A DNA stretch of 36,943 bases from Gemmataceae bacterium (GTDB taxonomy: Bacteria > Planctomycetota > Planctomycetia > Gemmatales > Gemmataceae): NCBI GenBank assembly GCA_009691845.1, contig SIAJ01000056.1:1-36943 (forward strand), in the 5' to 3' direction. The position numbers and the translations under genes were made by a program. Numbering within the stretch: the stretch's first letter is position 1; each line of letters begins with the position of its first letter. This document shows positions 24,504-32,508 of the stretch, piece after piece. The notes under the pieces were generated by a model that worked only from the letters and a program-made list of their open reading frames with translations, was not told the origin of the DNA and made no database searches.

Positions 24504-25544
24504 ATGCGTTCAGTTTTTTTCGTCGGGTTGCTCGTTGCCATTCCCGTCTTGGCCGAGCCGTTCTCTCTTGACACCATCGTGCCGGCCAAGTTGCCGGCTA
24601 CCATGAAACCGCCAAAAGGCATGCCATCGGAAGTGCTGGCGATCTTCGCTCCGCAGCGAGGTGACCGCATCGATTGCCTGGCGCTTCGTCCCGACGGGAA
24701 GTACCTGGCTCTCGGCGGACCCGACCAGAACGTTCGCCTGTGGGACCTGGAAAAAACCCGCCTGGCCGCGACCCTCAAGCTGCCAACTCCCGTCGTTTGC
24801 CTGGCCTTTTCGCCGGATGGCAAAACCTTGACCATCGGCGATTCAAATGGGAACATTCGAATCCACAAGAACGAGGGGGGCGGCTCGTACCTGTTCAAGT
24901 CCATGTTGGTTGCTCACAAGGACATGCCAATCTGGAGCCTGACGTTTTCACCCGATGGCGGCCGGCTGTATTCCGCTGCCCGCGACAAGTCCGCTGCCGT
25001 CTGGGACATCTCGAAGCCCAAAGCGGTCAAGACCGGCTCCCTCGATGGTCACGAGGTCGAAGTGCGGAGCCTGTCGCTTTCGGCCGACGGCGAACTGGCA
25101 GCCACGGCCGGGAATCAAGACCTGACCATCCGGCTGTGGAATCTTTCGGGCGAGAAGCCGAAGGTCGCTGGGTCGCTCAAGCTTTCGGAACGAGTCGTGA
25201 GCATCGGGCTCGCCCCGGATGGCAAGACCCTTGCCGTGGGCGGCGCGAGGGGCATCCCGGCCATCTACGAACGGGGCGGAGAGAAACTGAAAAAACTCGC
25301 GGCACTCGAAACAGGCGGTCACGCGGCCACGTCGATCGGATATTCACCCGATGGCAGCCAGATCGTTGGCACCTCGGGACTATCGGGCACCGAAGATCGC
25401 GTGCTGGTATGGGATTCGAAAGGGGCGATTCAGCACGAGTTCAAATACGGCTTGCACCTGCACGCCGTCGCGTTCACCCCCGATGGACGACATCTAATCG
25501 TCCTCACGGAATCCGAAGCGATGATCGTTCGCTTGCCGAAGTGA
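24504..25544 (+). CDS. Exported WD40-repeat beta-propeller protein
   Basis: The protein has 346 residues. The ATG at 24504 is chosen because it gives a clean signal peptide (MRSVFFVGLLVAIPVLA, cleaved before EPF) and follows AAGGA at 24494-24498; an upstream in-frame ATG at 24429 overlaps the lipoprotein stop as ATGA but lacks these features. The mature part is a propeller with repeating blades ending in W-D or similar: LALRPDGKYLALGGPDQNVRLWD, LAFSPDGKTLTIGDSNGNIRI, LTFSPDGGRLYSAARDKSAAVWD, LSLSADGELAATAGNQDLTIRLWN, GLAPDGKTLAVGG and GYSPDGSQIVGTSG. About seven blades can be counted, enough for a closed ring. Secreted WD40 proteins are characteristic of Planctomycetes. It probably is a periplasmic scaffold, third in the run with CotH and the lipoprotein. 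Confidence 0.88.
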   Translation: MRSVFFVGLLVAIPVLAEPFSLDTIVPAKLPATMKPPKGMPSEVLAIFAPQRGDRIDCLALRPDGKYLALGGPDQNVRLWDLEKTRLAATLKLPTPVVCLAFSPDGKTLTIGDSNGNIRIHKNEGGGSYLFKSMLVAHKDMPIWSLTFSPDGGRLYSAARDKSAAVWDISKPKAVKTGSLDGHEVEVRSLSLSADGELAATAGNQDLTIRLWNLSGEKPKVAGSLKLSERVVSIGLAPDGKTLAVGGARGIPAIYERGGEKLKKLAALETGGHAATSIGYSPDGSQIVGTSGLSGTEDRVLVWDSKGAIQHEFKYGLHLHAVAFTPDGRHLIVLTESEAMIVRLPK

Positions 25545-25558
25545 AGGTATGTACCGCA

Positions 25559-25656
25559 GAGCCTGTAGCGTAAGCGAAGGCAAGTCTCCGCGTGAAAATC
25601 TAACAAGACATGTTTCGGCGACTATGTCTCGCCGCCTTCGCTCACGCTTCAGGCTC
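25559..25656. repeat. Long imperfect inverted repeat between convergent genes
   Basis: Left arm 25559-25581 and right arm 25634-25656 pair over 23 bp with two mismatches (core AGCGAAGGC / GCCTTCGCT), 52 bases apart. It begins 15 bases after the WD40 stop codon. It is followed by a second hairpin at 25685-25710. It could be two copies of a short palindromic element placed head to head. Confidence 0.75.
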
Positions 25657-25684
25657 CGCTTGTGACAGCACACATTCAGAAAGC

Positions 25685-25710
25685 GGAGCCTGGGGTTGCT
25701 CCCAGGCTCC
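25685..25710. terminator. Hairpin shared by convergent WD40 and esterase genes
   Basis: GGAGCCTGGG (25685-25694), loop GTTGCT, CCCAGGCTCC (25701-25710): a perfect 10-bp stem, seven bases from the esterase stop codon. Its outer part shares GGAGCCT with the arms of the neighbouring inverted repeat. Confidence 0.65.
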
Positions 25711-25717
25711 GAGGAGC

Positions 25718-26788
25718 TTACTTCGGCGCATACGGTTTCAGTTTTGGCCGCAACCATTCCACGAAGTTCGGGATCATCAAGGCTGCCGTCTCTTTGTCAT
25801 GTTTGCCGCCTTGGACCAGGACTGTGTGAACCTTGATCCCCTTGCCAAGAGCGATGGCGGCGAAGCTTTCCGCTTGAGCGTCGAAGTTGAATTCGTCGCG
25901 ATCGCCGTAACCCACAAACATTTCCAGTTCCCCCGGCTTGACGTCGTGAGAGTAGAGCATCTCGGCCGGGTTCTCGGCTGCCACGCGAGCAATCACATCG
26001 GGCCCTTCGCCGAAGACCGGGGCGATCAATTGTCGCTGCTTCACAGCGACCATGCCCAGTGGACCAAAACGAGCCACCGTGGAGTCGGGCCGATACTCTT
26101 TTAGCCACGCGAAGGTCGATGGATCGTAGTTAGAATCGGTTCGCCCACGACGATCGGCGTAACGCAGGTTCAGCGGCGGGAGTACGCCAGCAATCACCCC
26201 GAAATCGTTCTTGTACTTGATGCCGAGGTTGAAAGCACCGAAGGCTCCCATCGACGCACCCGCCAGCACATGAGCCTGTTTTTCGATGCGAATACTGTAC
26301 TTACCCGTCGCATGGTTCCAGACGTCGTACATGATGTAGTCTTCGAACTTGCCGAGCGGAGAATTCAGATACATCGGTGGCGGCTCTTTGAGCGAAGCCT
26401 TGCCACGGTAGGTTCCGTCGGGTGCGACAATGACACATTTCGGCAATGAACCCGAGGCGATCTCACGATCCAGGGTTGGCACGATACTGAGAAAGCTCGT
26501 TTCGTCCTGCGCCAGACCGTGCAGCCAGATGACCAGCGGATAACGCTTGTCGGCCGAGTAGCCGGGAGGAACGTACACGTAAAGGTTTCGACGCTGTCCT
26601 AAAGCGGCCGAAAGAATGCGGGCGTCCTGGCCGTGATTCGCGGTGTAGTCGTGAACCTGACCCTTCAAATGACGATTCAGGTGCTTGAGATCGACCGGAG
26701 CTTCATGATCTCCGGATAGCCAGCCTACAGCCAGTACATTGGAAGTTGCGACTAAAACGCACAACCAAGTGACGCGGAACGCGAACAC
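25718..26788 (-). CDS. Exported esterase (alpha/beta hydrolase, enterochelin-esterase-like)
   Basis: The protein has 356 residues. The start is GTG 26788 with a G-rich stretch just upstream, giving a signal peptide (FAFRVTWLCVLVATSNVLA, cleavage near residue 20). It matches the putative esterase family PF00756: VYVPPGYSADKRYPLVIWLHG with the oxyanion strand, VIVAPDGTYRGK, and the nucleophile elbow AGASMGAFGAF with Ser179. GDRDEFNFDAQAE probably carries the acidic residue and VQGGKHDKETA the catalytic His. Such enzymes cleave acetyl, feruloyl or siderophore esters; the substrate here is unknown. It should act in the periplasm or outside. A 60-residue N-terminal segment (about 25-65) precedes the hydrolase fold. 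The gene converges on the WD40 gene, with inverted repeats between. Confidence 0.88.
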   Translation of the reverse strand: MFAFRVTWLCVLVATSNVLAVGWLSGDHEAPVDLKHLNRHLKGQVHDYTANHGQDARILSAALGQRRNLYVYVPPGYSADKRYPLVIWLHGLAQDETSFLSIVPTLDREIASGSLPKCVIVAPDGTYRGKASLKEPPPMYLNSPLGKFEDYIMYDVWNHATGKYSIRIEKQAHVLAGASMGAFGAFNLGIKYKNDFGVIAGVLPPLNLRYADRRGRTDSNYDPSTFAWLKEYRPDSTVARFGPLGMVAVKQRQLIAPVFGEGPDVIARVAAENPAEMLYSHDVKPGELEMFVGYGDRDEFNFDAQAESFAAIALGKGIKVHTVLVQGGKHDKETAALMIPNFVEWLRPKLKPYAPK

Positions 26789-26917
26789 AGATAGCCCCCG
26801 GGGTAAGTGCGGCCGGCTTGATAGCCAAATCTCGCAAATTGATGTCTGTATTATCTTTCACCCTGGCGAAAAACTTGCCACCAAGGAGGTTCAGGAAAGT
26901 CGGCAAAAGATTTTTTC

Positions 26918-26946
26918 TTGACTGCATCTTCCGTCCGCACAATACA
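26918..26946 (+). promoter_or_regulatory. Weak sigma-70-like promoter candidate for the small membrane protein
   Basis: TTGACT (26918-26923), 17 bases, then AATACA (26941-26946). The -35 box is five of six to the general consensus; the -10 box only three of six. It lies 129 bases before the ATG of the 46-residue protein. Planctomycete promoters are poorly defined, so this is tentative. Confidence 0.25.
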
Positions 26947-27074
26947 GGCGCACTATTCGGGTCCGGCAAACCATGCCGTTCTGGTCAACGAGTGGCCAAA
27001 ATCTTTTGCTCAACCCAAATATCTGATCCACAATTCAGCTGGCTCCTCTGGAGGGCCCACACTGAGAGCAGGTC

Positions 27075-27215
27075 ATGGATCAAATCACTTCGTTCCCGGG
27101 CGATGCCTACGACTACATTCATGGCAACTACGGCACGATCGGGCTGATCGTCGCAGGAGTTTGCCTTGTAGTAGCCATGGTGAGCGTCTTCATCTGGCTC
27201 GATCGTCGGAAGTAG
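27075..27215 (+). CDS. Small single-pass membrane protein (46 residues)
   Basis: The gene is an ATG frame at 27075 ending with TAG 27213-27215, preceded by GAGAGCAGG at 27063-27071. The product begins MDQITSFPGDAYDYIHGNYG, continues with one hydrophobic helix (TIGLIVAGVCLVVAMVSVFIW, about 21-41) and ends LDRRK. By the positive-inside rule the short basic tail is cytoplasmic and the acidic/aromatic N-terminus is outside. No family is recognised. Coding use looks real: the helix is clean, the ribosome site is well placed, and GC at third positions is high. Its last 26 bases overlap the end of the convergent PaiB-like gene. Two hydrophobicity-compatible roles are a small regulator or a complex subunit of an inner-membrane machine; neither is shown by the sequence. 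Confidence 0.65.
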   Translation: MDQITSFPGDAYDYIHGNYGTIGLIVAGVCLVVAMVSVFIWLDRRK

Positions 27216-27822
27216 AAACGCAACTCGATTGCTGGTCGATAAACTCCGCCAGCTGGCTCGCATCGGCACCTGCGGAACGCAGGTGAAGGAGCATTGTCTC
27301 TCGATCCGGCTCGGGGCGGTTCTGTCCCAATTTGAACTTCCCTTCGATCCGGCCAATCGGCATCTCGAAACCAACGACCCCGCCAAGAAGGTTGCTTCGG
27401 TACTCTTCGGGCAAGTCGTTGGGCCACGGATTCGCACGATTGGACTCGTACTTCGACACAACCGCATCGACGATCCCTCGTGTCCGGCTCTCCGACGTAA
27501 GTCTCGGCGAACCATAGATGTGTACGGCCGTGTAGTTCCAGGTCGGTACAGACGGATGGGTGACATACCAACTGGGAGAGATGTACGCGTGTGGGCCAGT
27601 AAAGATCGCCAGTGATTCCGTCCCTTCGAGGCATTCCCAGTGCGGGTTCGCACGAGCCATGTGGCCGAGGAGAAGTCCTCGCTCCCGATCCAGCAAGAGG
27701 GGTAGATGCGAGGCGAACGGAGAACCGTCGCGGATTGTGATCAGGGTGGCAAAGCCGAAACGCTCGATGAACGAGTGCAGAACAGCGGCCTCTTCAACCC
27801 GAAAGGATGCAGGGATGTACAC
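27190..27822 (-). CDS. PaiB-like FMN-binding protein (putative negative transcriptional regulator)
   Basis: The protein has 210 residues from GTG 27822, chosen because PaiB proteins begin M-Y-I/T-P (here VYIPASF) and GGAG lies about nine bases upstream; a TTG at 27837 is the other option. Family features are LHSFIERFGFATLITI, SPFASHLPLLLD, GLLLGHMARANPHW, LAIFTGPHAYISPSWY, VPTWNYTAVHIYG and LLGGVVGFEMPIGRIEGKFKLGQNRPEPDR, the last being a PaiB hallmark. The fold is a split-barrel flavin-binding domain. Bacillus PaiB is described as a repressor of sporulation and degradative-enzyme genes, often paired with the acetyltransferase PaiA; no PaiA is nearby. Whether it acts on DNA here is open. Its 3' end overlaps the small membrane protein gene by 26 bases. 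Confidence 0.9.
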   Translation of the reverse strand: MYIPASFRVEEAAVLHSFIERFGFATLITIRDGSPFASHLPLLLDRERGLLLGHMARANPHWECLEGTESLAIFTGPHAYISPSWYVTHPSVPTWNYTAVHIYGSPRLTSESRTRGIVDAVVSKYESNRANPWPNDLPEEYRSNLLGGVVGFEMPIGRIEGKFKLGQNRPEPDRETMLLHLRSAGADASQLAEFIDQQSSCVSTSDDRAR

Positions 27823-28001
27823 GAAGCGAGGCTCCAAGGAGCACGAGATTTTCGGAATACGAGACTGAAGCAGTACACATTAGGTTCGTTTGCAATGCCG
27901 GATGGCTCTCGTTTCACTGGCCACGCACCTAGCACGAACATAACTCAAACCATGCGGGACATGATGCACTCACCCCAAGCCCGCTTCTTCCTGAGAAACT
28001 C

Positions 28002-29150
28002 ATGAGCAGCCCGTCGGAAATTCCCGCTGGCCTGGCAGACGTACCGGTCGCCAAGTCCGCTATCAGCATCATCGACGGCAAACGTGCCCTGCTTTCCTAT
28101 CGCGGCATCGCGGTTGAACAACTTGCCAAGGACAGTTCATTCGAGGAAACTACCTGGTTGCTTTTGAAGGGCGATCTGCCCACGCAACGGCAACTGGCCG
28201 ACTTCCACCACGAACTCCGGCAACGTCGCAAGGTCCACTACAAGCTCATCGAAGTCATCAAGAATTTCCCGGCCACCGGCCACCCGATGGATGCCCTACA
28301 GTGTTCCGTATCCGCGCTGGGAATGTTCTACCCAACGCGATCGGTCTCGGACAATGCGGCCAACTGGGAAGCCTCTCTGCGGCTAATCGCGAGTCTGCCG
28401 ACGCTGGTGGCCGCGTTCGCACGGCTGCGTCGCGGTGAGTTACCCCTCGACCCGCATCCGGACCTCGATCATGCGGGCAACTTCTATTACATGCTATTTG
28501 GCCGCGAACCTTCGCCATCCGTACGCAAGGTGATCGACGCCTGCCTGATCCTGCATGCGGAACACGGCTTCAACGCCAGCACGTTCACCGCACGGGTCAC
28601 GGGTTCGTCGCTCGCGAATCCTTATGCGACCATCTCGGCCGCCGTCGGCAGCCTTTCGGGCCCGCTGCACGGTGGAGCGAACGAAGAAGTGCTGGAGATG
28701 CTCAGCGAGATCGGCACGGCCGCCAACGCGAAGCCCTGGCTCGACGCCAAGCGGGCAGCCAATCCGTCCTTCAAAGTCATGGGCATGGGACACCGGGTCT
28801 ACAAGGTGAAGGACCCGCGTGCCACGGTGTTGCAGGAACTGGCCGAACGCGTATTCGCCGAAACGAGCCGGCCTGCGAAGTACGACGTGGCACTGGAACT
28901 CGAGAAACAGTGCATTCCGATTTACGGCGCGAAGGGGGTCTATCCGAACGTCGATTTCTACAGCGGCGTCGTCTATTCGTCGCTCGGCATCGAAACCGAC
29001 ATCTTCACGCCAATCTTTGCCGTGGCCCGCGTGGCCGGCTGGTTGGCCCACTGGCTGGAGCAACTCAACGGCAACCGCATCTATCGCCCGGAACAAGTTT
29101 ACGTCGGCAATACGGACGTGCCTTACGTGTCGCTGGATAAGCGGCCGTAA
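28002..29150 (+). CDS. gltA: Citrate synthase
   Basis: The protein has 382 residues, the size of the short, non-allosteric type II-like enzymes (about 370-385 residues). It joins acetyl-CoA and oxaloacetate to form citrate, the entry of the TCA cycle. Substrate and catalytic residues are in place: His188 (LHAEHGFNAST), His223 (GPLHGGANEEVLEML), His264 (VMGMGHRVYKVKDPR) and Asp318 (VYPNVDFYSGVVY). The N-terminal YRGIAVEQLA and WLLLKGDLPT segments are typical. No lid for NADH regulation is seen. The ATG at 28002 has only a poor ribosome site (GAGAAACTC). The symbol gltA is by function; subtypes citZ or prpC cannot be ruled out without a tree. Its last 86 bases overlap, on the other strand, a degraded Uma2 frame. 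Confidence 0.93.
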   Translation: MSSPSEIPAGLADVPVAKSAISIIDGKRALLSYRGIAVEQLAKDSSFEETTWLLLKGDLPTQRQLADFHHELRQRRKVHYKLIEVIKNFPATGHPMDALQCSVSALGMFYPTRSVSDNAANWEASLRLIASLPTLVAAFARLRRGELPLDPHPDLDHAGNFYYMLFGREPSPSVRKVIDACLILHAEHGFNASTFTARVTGSSLANPYATISAAVGSLSGPLHGGANEEVLEMLSEIGTAANAKPWLDAKRAANPSFKVMGMGHRVYKVKDPRATVLQELAERVFAETSRPAKYDVALELEKQCIPIYGAKGVYPNVDFYSGVVYSSLGIETDIFTPIFAVARVAGWLAHWLEQLNGNRIYRPEQVYVGNTDVPYVSLDKRP

Positions 29151-29292
29151 GGTCACTCAAAAACTTCCGAACGGGCACCTTGAAGCCCGGTAGCACAGGA
29201 AGCACGAGGTCGTCGCCGTTGTCGAAGATCGGTTGGAACTCGTCGGCCGTCAAGAGAGCTTGCGGGGAACTCGACACAATTCCGGTGGTCAT
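29065..29292 (-). pseudogene. Internally deleted Uma2-family (DUF820) gene
   Basis: ATG 29292 has a good ribosome site (AAAGGAG). The frame starts like a Uma2/DUF820 protein (SSSPQALLTADEF) and then jumps, within a residue or two, to a typical Uma2 C-terminus (IFDNGDDLVLPVLPGFKVPVRKFL, ending near 29152). The central part of about 140-150 residues, with the nuclease-like active site, is missing. The frame then runs without a natural stop into the end of the citrate synthase gene and ends at 29065. Uma2 proteins are abundant in planctomycetes and cyanobacteria and are thought to be PD-(D/E)XK-type nucleases. The in-frame deletion keeping both ends and a ribosome site is unusual; the peptide may still be made but should lack catalysis. 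Confidence 0.6.
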
Positions 29293-29388
29293 TTGGTAAG
29301 CACTCCTTTACTCTCGCGGACTATAACGAACTCACGACTGAATCGTTAGCCCGCTGTTTGAGCGGCGGCTCATCTTCGTGGAGTTTCG

Positions 29389-30408
29389 ATGCCCCGGTTC
29401 GCCTTCGTCGCACTGCTTTTTCTCGCCGTGTCGATCGTTCTTGGTGATGAATCGGACCCGGCAGCCATGGCCGCCAAGGAACGGCAAGATCGCGCTCGAA
29501 GCGTGCTGATCGAGTACCGTCAGGTTTCTCGTTTGTTTACTCCTGGCAAGGAGGGACAGAAAGCGAAAGAAGGGAAAGCAACGGCAGACAACCGGATCAT
29601 TCTGGATGGCCGGCGTGTCCGCATCGAGGATAACAATCCGAGCCGAGGTATGTTCGGTTCGTTCAGCCCGCTCAATCGCCTCGATACGCACGATGGCGAT
29701 GAAGGTCGCACGTTGTATTTGTCTGGGCGAGGGCAAAGCAAATCGTCGCAAGGACTGATCTATTCCACCACGGACACGATCACCGCTAAACCTGTCGATT
29801 GCATCTTCGTCGTGTTTCGCGGCCTGGAAAGCGGCTTTGGCTATCCGACTCTAGCCATGGTCAAGCCGACCGGCCGGGGTGAGTCGATCGAGAAGGTTGA
29901 GTGTCCCGAATTCGAACACGTTGCCCCTGCCCGAGTCACGCGATATTGGGTCGATCCCGCGAAGGGCTTGATCGTGCGAAAAATCCAGATCGAGGAACGA
30001 GGCAAAGCCACCCGGACATCCCATGTGAATTACCGGCAGGACGCCTCCATGGCCTGGGCTCTCATCGGCTGGCGGAACGAATATCCGTCACCCGAAGGCC
30101 CGGTTGGCTTGATTGAGGAGTGCACGGTCACCAAGCTGGAACTCAATGATGCTTTTGACGACGAAACCTTTCGGCTTGCGTTTCCACCGGGAGGCCGCGT
30201 CGCGAACCGAGGGGCCAAGAAATATTTTCAGGTCACCGATAGTGGCGAGCTTCAAGAAATCGACGAAGAGGGAAACATCGTCGTGCCATGGACGACGGCG
30301 GTCAAGGATTGGACTATCGGCAATCCGATCGTCGTCGCTGGAATTGCGATTGGGGTTCTGGCCGTGCTGGGGCTTGTAATCGTTCGGCGAAGGAAACGGC
30401 GAACTTAG
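29389..30408 (+). CDS. Exported protein with C-terminal membrane anchor, unknown function
   Basis: The protein has 339 residues starting at ATG 29389 (TGGAG upstream). A signal peptide (MPRFAFVALLFLAVSIVLG, cleavage near DES) is followed by a periplasmic domain of about 285 residues and a single helix (IVVAGIAIGVLAVLGLVIV) with the basic stop-transfer tail RRRKRRT. The domain is beta-rich (NRIILDGRRVRIEDN, LYLSGRGQSKSS, RVTRYWVDPAKGLIVRKIQIEERG, GLIEECTVTKLELNDAFDDETFRLAFPPGG) and recalls LolA/DUF2092-type lipid- or lipoprotein-binding folds seen in other planctomycete proteins, but this is only a hint. The gene begins a closely spaced plus-strand series that continues to serS and an FHA gene. 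The topology (domain outside, basic tail inside) is secure; function is not. Confidence 0.8.
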   Translation: MPRFAFVALLFLAVSIVLGDESDPAAMAAKERQDRARSVLIEYRQVSRLFTPGKEGQKAKEGKATADNRIILDGRRVRIEDNNPSRGMFGSFSPLNRLDTHDGDEGRTLYLSGRGQSKSSQGLIYSTTDTITAKPVDCIFVVFRGLESGFGYPTLAMVKPTGRGESIEKVECPEFEHVAPARVTRYWVDPAKGLIVRKIQIEERGKATRTSHVNYRQDASMAWALIGWRNEYPSPEGPVGLIEECTVTKLELNDAFDDETFRLAFPPGGRVANRGAKKYFQVTDSGELQEIDEEGNIVVPWTTAVKDWTIGNPIVVAGIAIGVLAVLGLVIVRRRKRRT

Positions 30409-30446
30409 AAGTACTCTCGATCTCGACGGTCGCGAAAGGTCGATTC

Positions 30447-31013
30447 ATGTGGTTTTTGTCGCTGTTCACCGTTGTCGGTTCCGGTCTCTTGCTCGGATTG
30501 AGCTTCTTTCCCGGCTTGCTCGAGCAGGTTCCACGCAAGTATTCGTTCGCGATCGGTGGGCTTTACATCGGCTTCGCGCTGGCAATTACGTTGCGTCATC
30601 TATTTCAAGCCCGGGCGGAAGGCATCCGACGTCAACGAATAGCCGCCTGCCTTGTCCTCCTCAGTCTCGTGCTCACTCCCCTCGTATTAGCCAGCCACAT
30701 ACCGCGTCGGCTGTTGTTCCAGCAATACCAAGGGGATTTCGAGGCACTCCTGCCCGACGCTCCCCCGCCGGCCGATGCCTCGACCGTTCCGTTGAACGCC
30801 GATTTCGCCTTGTACTGGGTCGATCACTGGGGCTCGGATCGGCGGGGCGGAGTTTATTTTCGCACGTTGGCCACCGGGCAAAAAGGCTCGAAGAGCGGCT
30901 CGTATGGGTTCGCCCATCGCCCCAATGCCGATGGCTCCCCGTTCGGGGACGAAGACTACGAAATCCATCACCTGATGGGCGACTGGTACACGTTTTCCTC
31001 CTCCGACAAGTGA
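30447..31013 (+). CDS. Inner-membrane protein with periplasmic or cytoplasmic tail, unknown function
   Basis: The protein has 188 residues. ATG 30447 follows GAAAGG (30434-30439); the frame is open upstream into the previous gene but without coding character. There are three hydrophobic segments: MWFLSLFTVVGSGLLLGLSFFPG, YSFAIGGLYIGFALAITL, and IAACLVLLSLVLTPLVLA. The second half (about 85-188) is soluble, with FALYWVDHWGSDRRGGVYFRTLATGQ, SGSYGFAHRPNADGSPFGDEDYEIHHLMGDWYTFSS. I do not recognise a family. It starts 39 bp after the previous gene's stop codon and ends 64 bp before serS. Confidence 0.75.
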   Translation: MWFLSLFTVVGSGLLLGLSFFPGLLEQVPRKYSFAIGGLYIGFALAITLRHLFQARAEGIRRQRIAACLVLLSLVLTPLVLASHIPRRLLFQQYQGDFEALLPDAPPPADASTVPLNADFALYWVDHWGSDRRGGVYFRTLATGQKGSKSGSYGFAHRPNADGSPFGDEDYEIHHLMGDWYTFSSSDK

Positions 31014-31077
31014 ACCTTTCGGGCATCCTTATGTATCATCACTTTCAGGCAATCACACTCACTTACGTACCGACACA

Positions 31078-32394
31078 ATGCTCGAAGCATCATTCATCCG
31101 CGATAACCTGGAAGCCGTGAAGGCCAACTGCAAGAATCGCCTGGCCACGCACGCGGAGGTAGAGAAGGCCGTTACGCTCGACGACATGCGCAAGAAACTC
31201 GTCGGCGACACGCAAACCATTCAACAACGCGCCAACGAGATCTCGCAGCTCATCCCCAAGGAAAAAAATGCCACGAAGAAGCAAGAACTGATTGTTGAAG
31301 GTAAGTCGCTCCGCGAACGCAAGACGACCATGGAAGGGGAAGTGAAACGGGTCGAGGCCGATCTGCATGCAGCCCTTTTGACCATCCCGAACATGACACA
31401 TCCCGACGCGCCGGTCGGGGCGACACCTGCGGATAACAAGGTCGTGAAACGGTGGGGCGAACCGCGAAAATTCGATTTCGTACCGAAGGACCACGTCGCA
31501 ATTGCCGAGGCTCTCGACCTCGTCGATTTCGAGGCGGGTGCAGCCGTCACCGGCCAGAAATTCTACTTCCTGAAGAACGAGGCCGTGCTATTGGAATTGG
31601 CCCTCGTTCAATTCACGATACACAAGCTGGTCGCCAAGGGCTTCACGCCCGTGATTACGCCCGATCTCGCACGAGTCGAGGTACTCGAAGGCATCGGCTT
31701 CATGCCGCGCGATCCCAATCCAGAAACTCGCCAAGTCTACACCGTGGCCGACACGGACCTTTGCCTGATCGCCACGGCCGAGATCACGCTGGGGGGCATG
31801 TTGCGCGACAAGATTCTGGACGAGGCCACGCTGCCGAAAAAGTACGTCGGCCTCTCGCATTGCTTTCGCACCGAGGCGGGTGCCCCGGGCCGCGATACCA
31901 AGGGGCTTTACCGCGTGCATCAGTTCACGAAGGTCGAGATGTTTGCCTTCTGTACCGCGGAGCAAAGCGAGGCAATGCACCTGGAAATCTTGGCCATTGA
32001 GGAAGAGATTTTCCAGGGTCTCGGGCTCGCCTACCACGTACTCGATACATGTACGGGAGATTTGGGTGGCCCCGCTTATCGCAAGTACGATTTGGAAGCA
32101 TGGATGCCGTGCCGTGGCGAGATCGACAAGACCACCGGTCGACCAAAAGGCGAGTACGGCGAAGTCACGAGTACCTCGAACTGCACAGATTTTCAGGCTC
32201 GGCGACTGAACATCCGCTACAAGAGTGCCGGTCAAAAAGGGACGAAGGTCGCTTACACTTTGAACGGTACGGCCGTCGCCGTCACGCGAGCCATCGTCGC
32301 GATTCTGGAAAACTATCAGCAGGCGGATGGCAGCGTGGTTGTACCGGAAGTCCTGCGTACGTGGGCAGGAAAGGAAATCATTAAGCGTCAATGA
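31078..32394 (+). CDS. serS: Seryl-tRNA synthetase
   Basis: The protein has 438 residues, slightly longer than the usual 425. It charges tRNA-Ser with serine and also supplies Ser-tRNA(Sec) where selenocysteine is used. The N-terminal 110 residues form the tRNA-binding coiled-coil arm (MLEASFIRDNLEAVKANCKNR to LLTIPNM). The class II core follows: motif 1 around FTIHKLVAKGFTPVITPDLAR, TAEITLGGML, motif 2 YVGLSHCFRTEAGAPGRDTKGLYRVHQFTKVEMF with the ATP-binding Arg, CTGDLGGPAYRKYDLEAWMP and the serine-binding GEVTSTSNCTDFQARRLNIRY, then motif 3 TLNGTAVAVTRAIVAILENYQ. No T-box or other leader element is seen in the 64-bp space upstream. Confidence 0.97.
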   Translation: MLEASFIRDNLEAVKANCKNRLATHAEVEKAVTLDDMRKKLVGDTQTIQQRANEISQLIPKEKNATKKQELIVEGKSLRERKTTMEGEVKRVEADLHAALLTIPNMTHPDAPVGATPADNKVVKRWGEPRKFDFVPKDHVAIAEALDLVDFEAGAAVTGQKFYFLKNEAVLLELALVQFTIHKLVAKGFTPVITPDLARVEVLEGIGFMPRDPNPETRQVYTVADTDLCLIATAEITLGGMLRDKILDEATLPKKYVGLSHCFRTEAGAPGRDTKGLYRVHQFTKVEMFAFCTAEQSEAMHLEILAIEEEIFQGLGLAYHVLDTCTGDLGGPAYRKYDLEAWMPCRGEIDKTTGRPKGEYGEVTSTSNCTDFQARRLNIRYKSAGQKGTKVAYTLNGTAVAVTRAIVAILENYQQADGSVVVPEVLRTWAGKEIIKRQ

Positions 32395-32508
32395 GAACTG
32401 AGGCCGAACTCTATGTGCACAGTCCTTGGAGCGCGGGTATAATCTTGAGGATTCTCAAGAGCCATGCGGCTTAATCATTTTCTCATTTCGTTCGTCTTGG
32501 GGGTTGGA

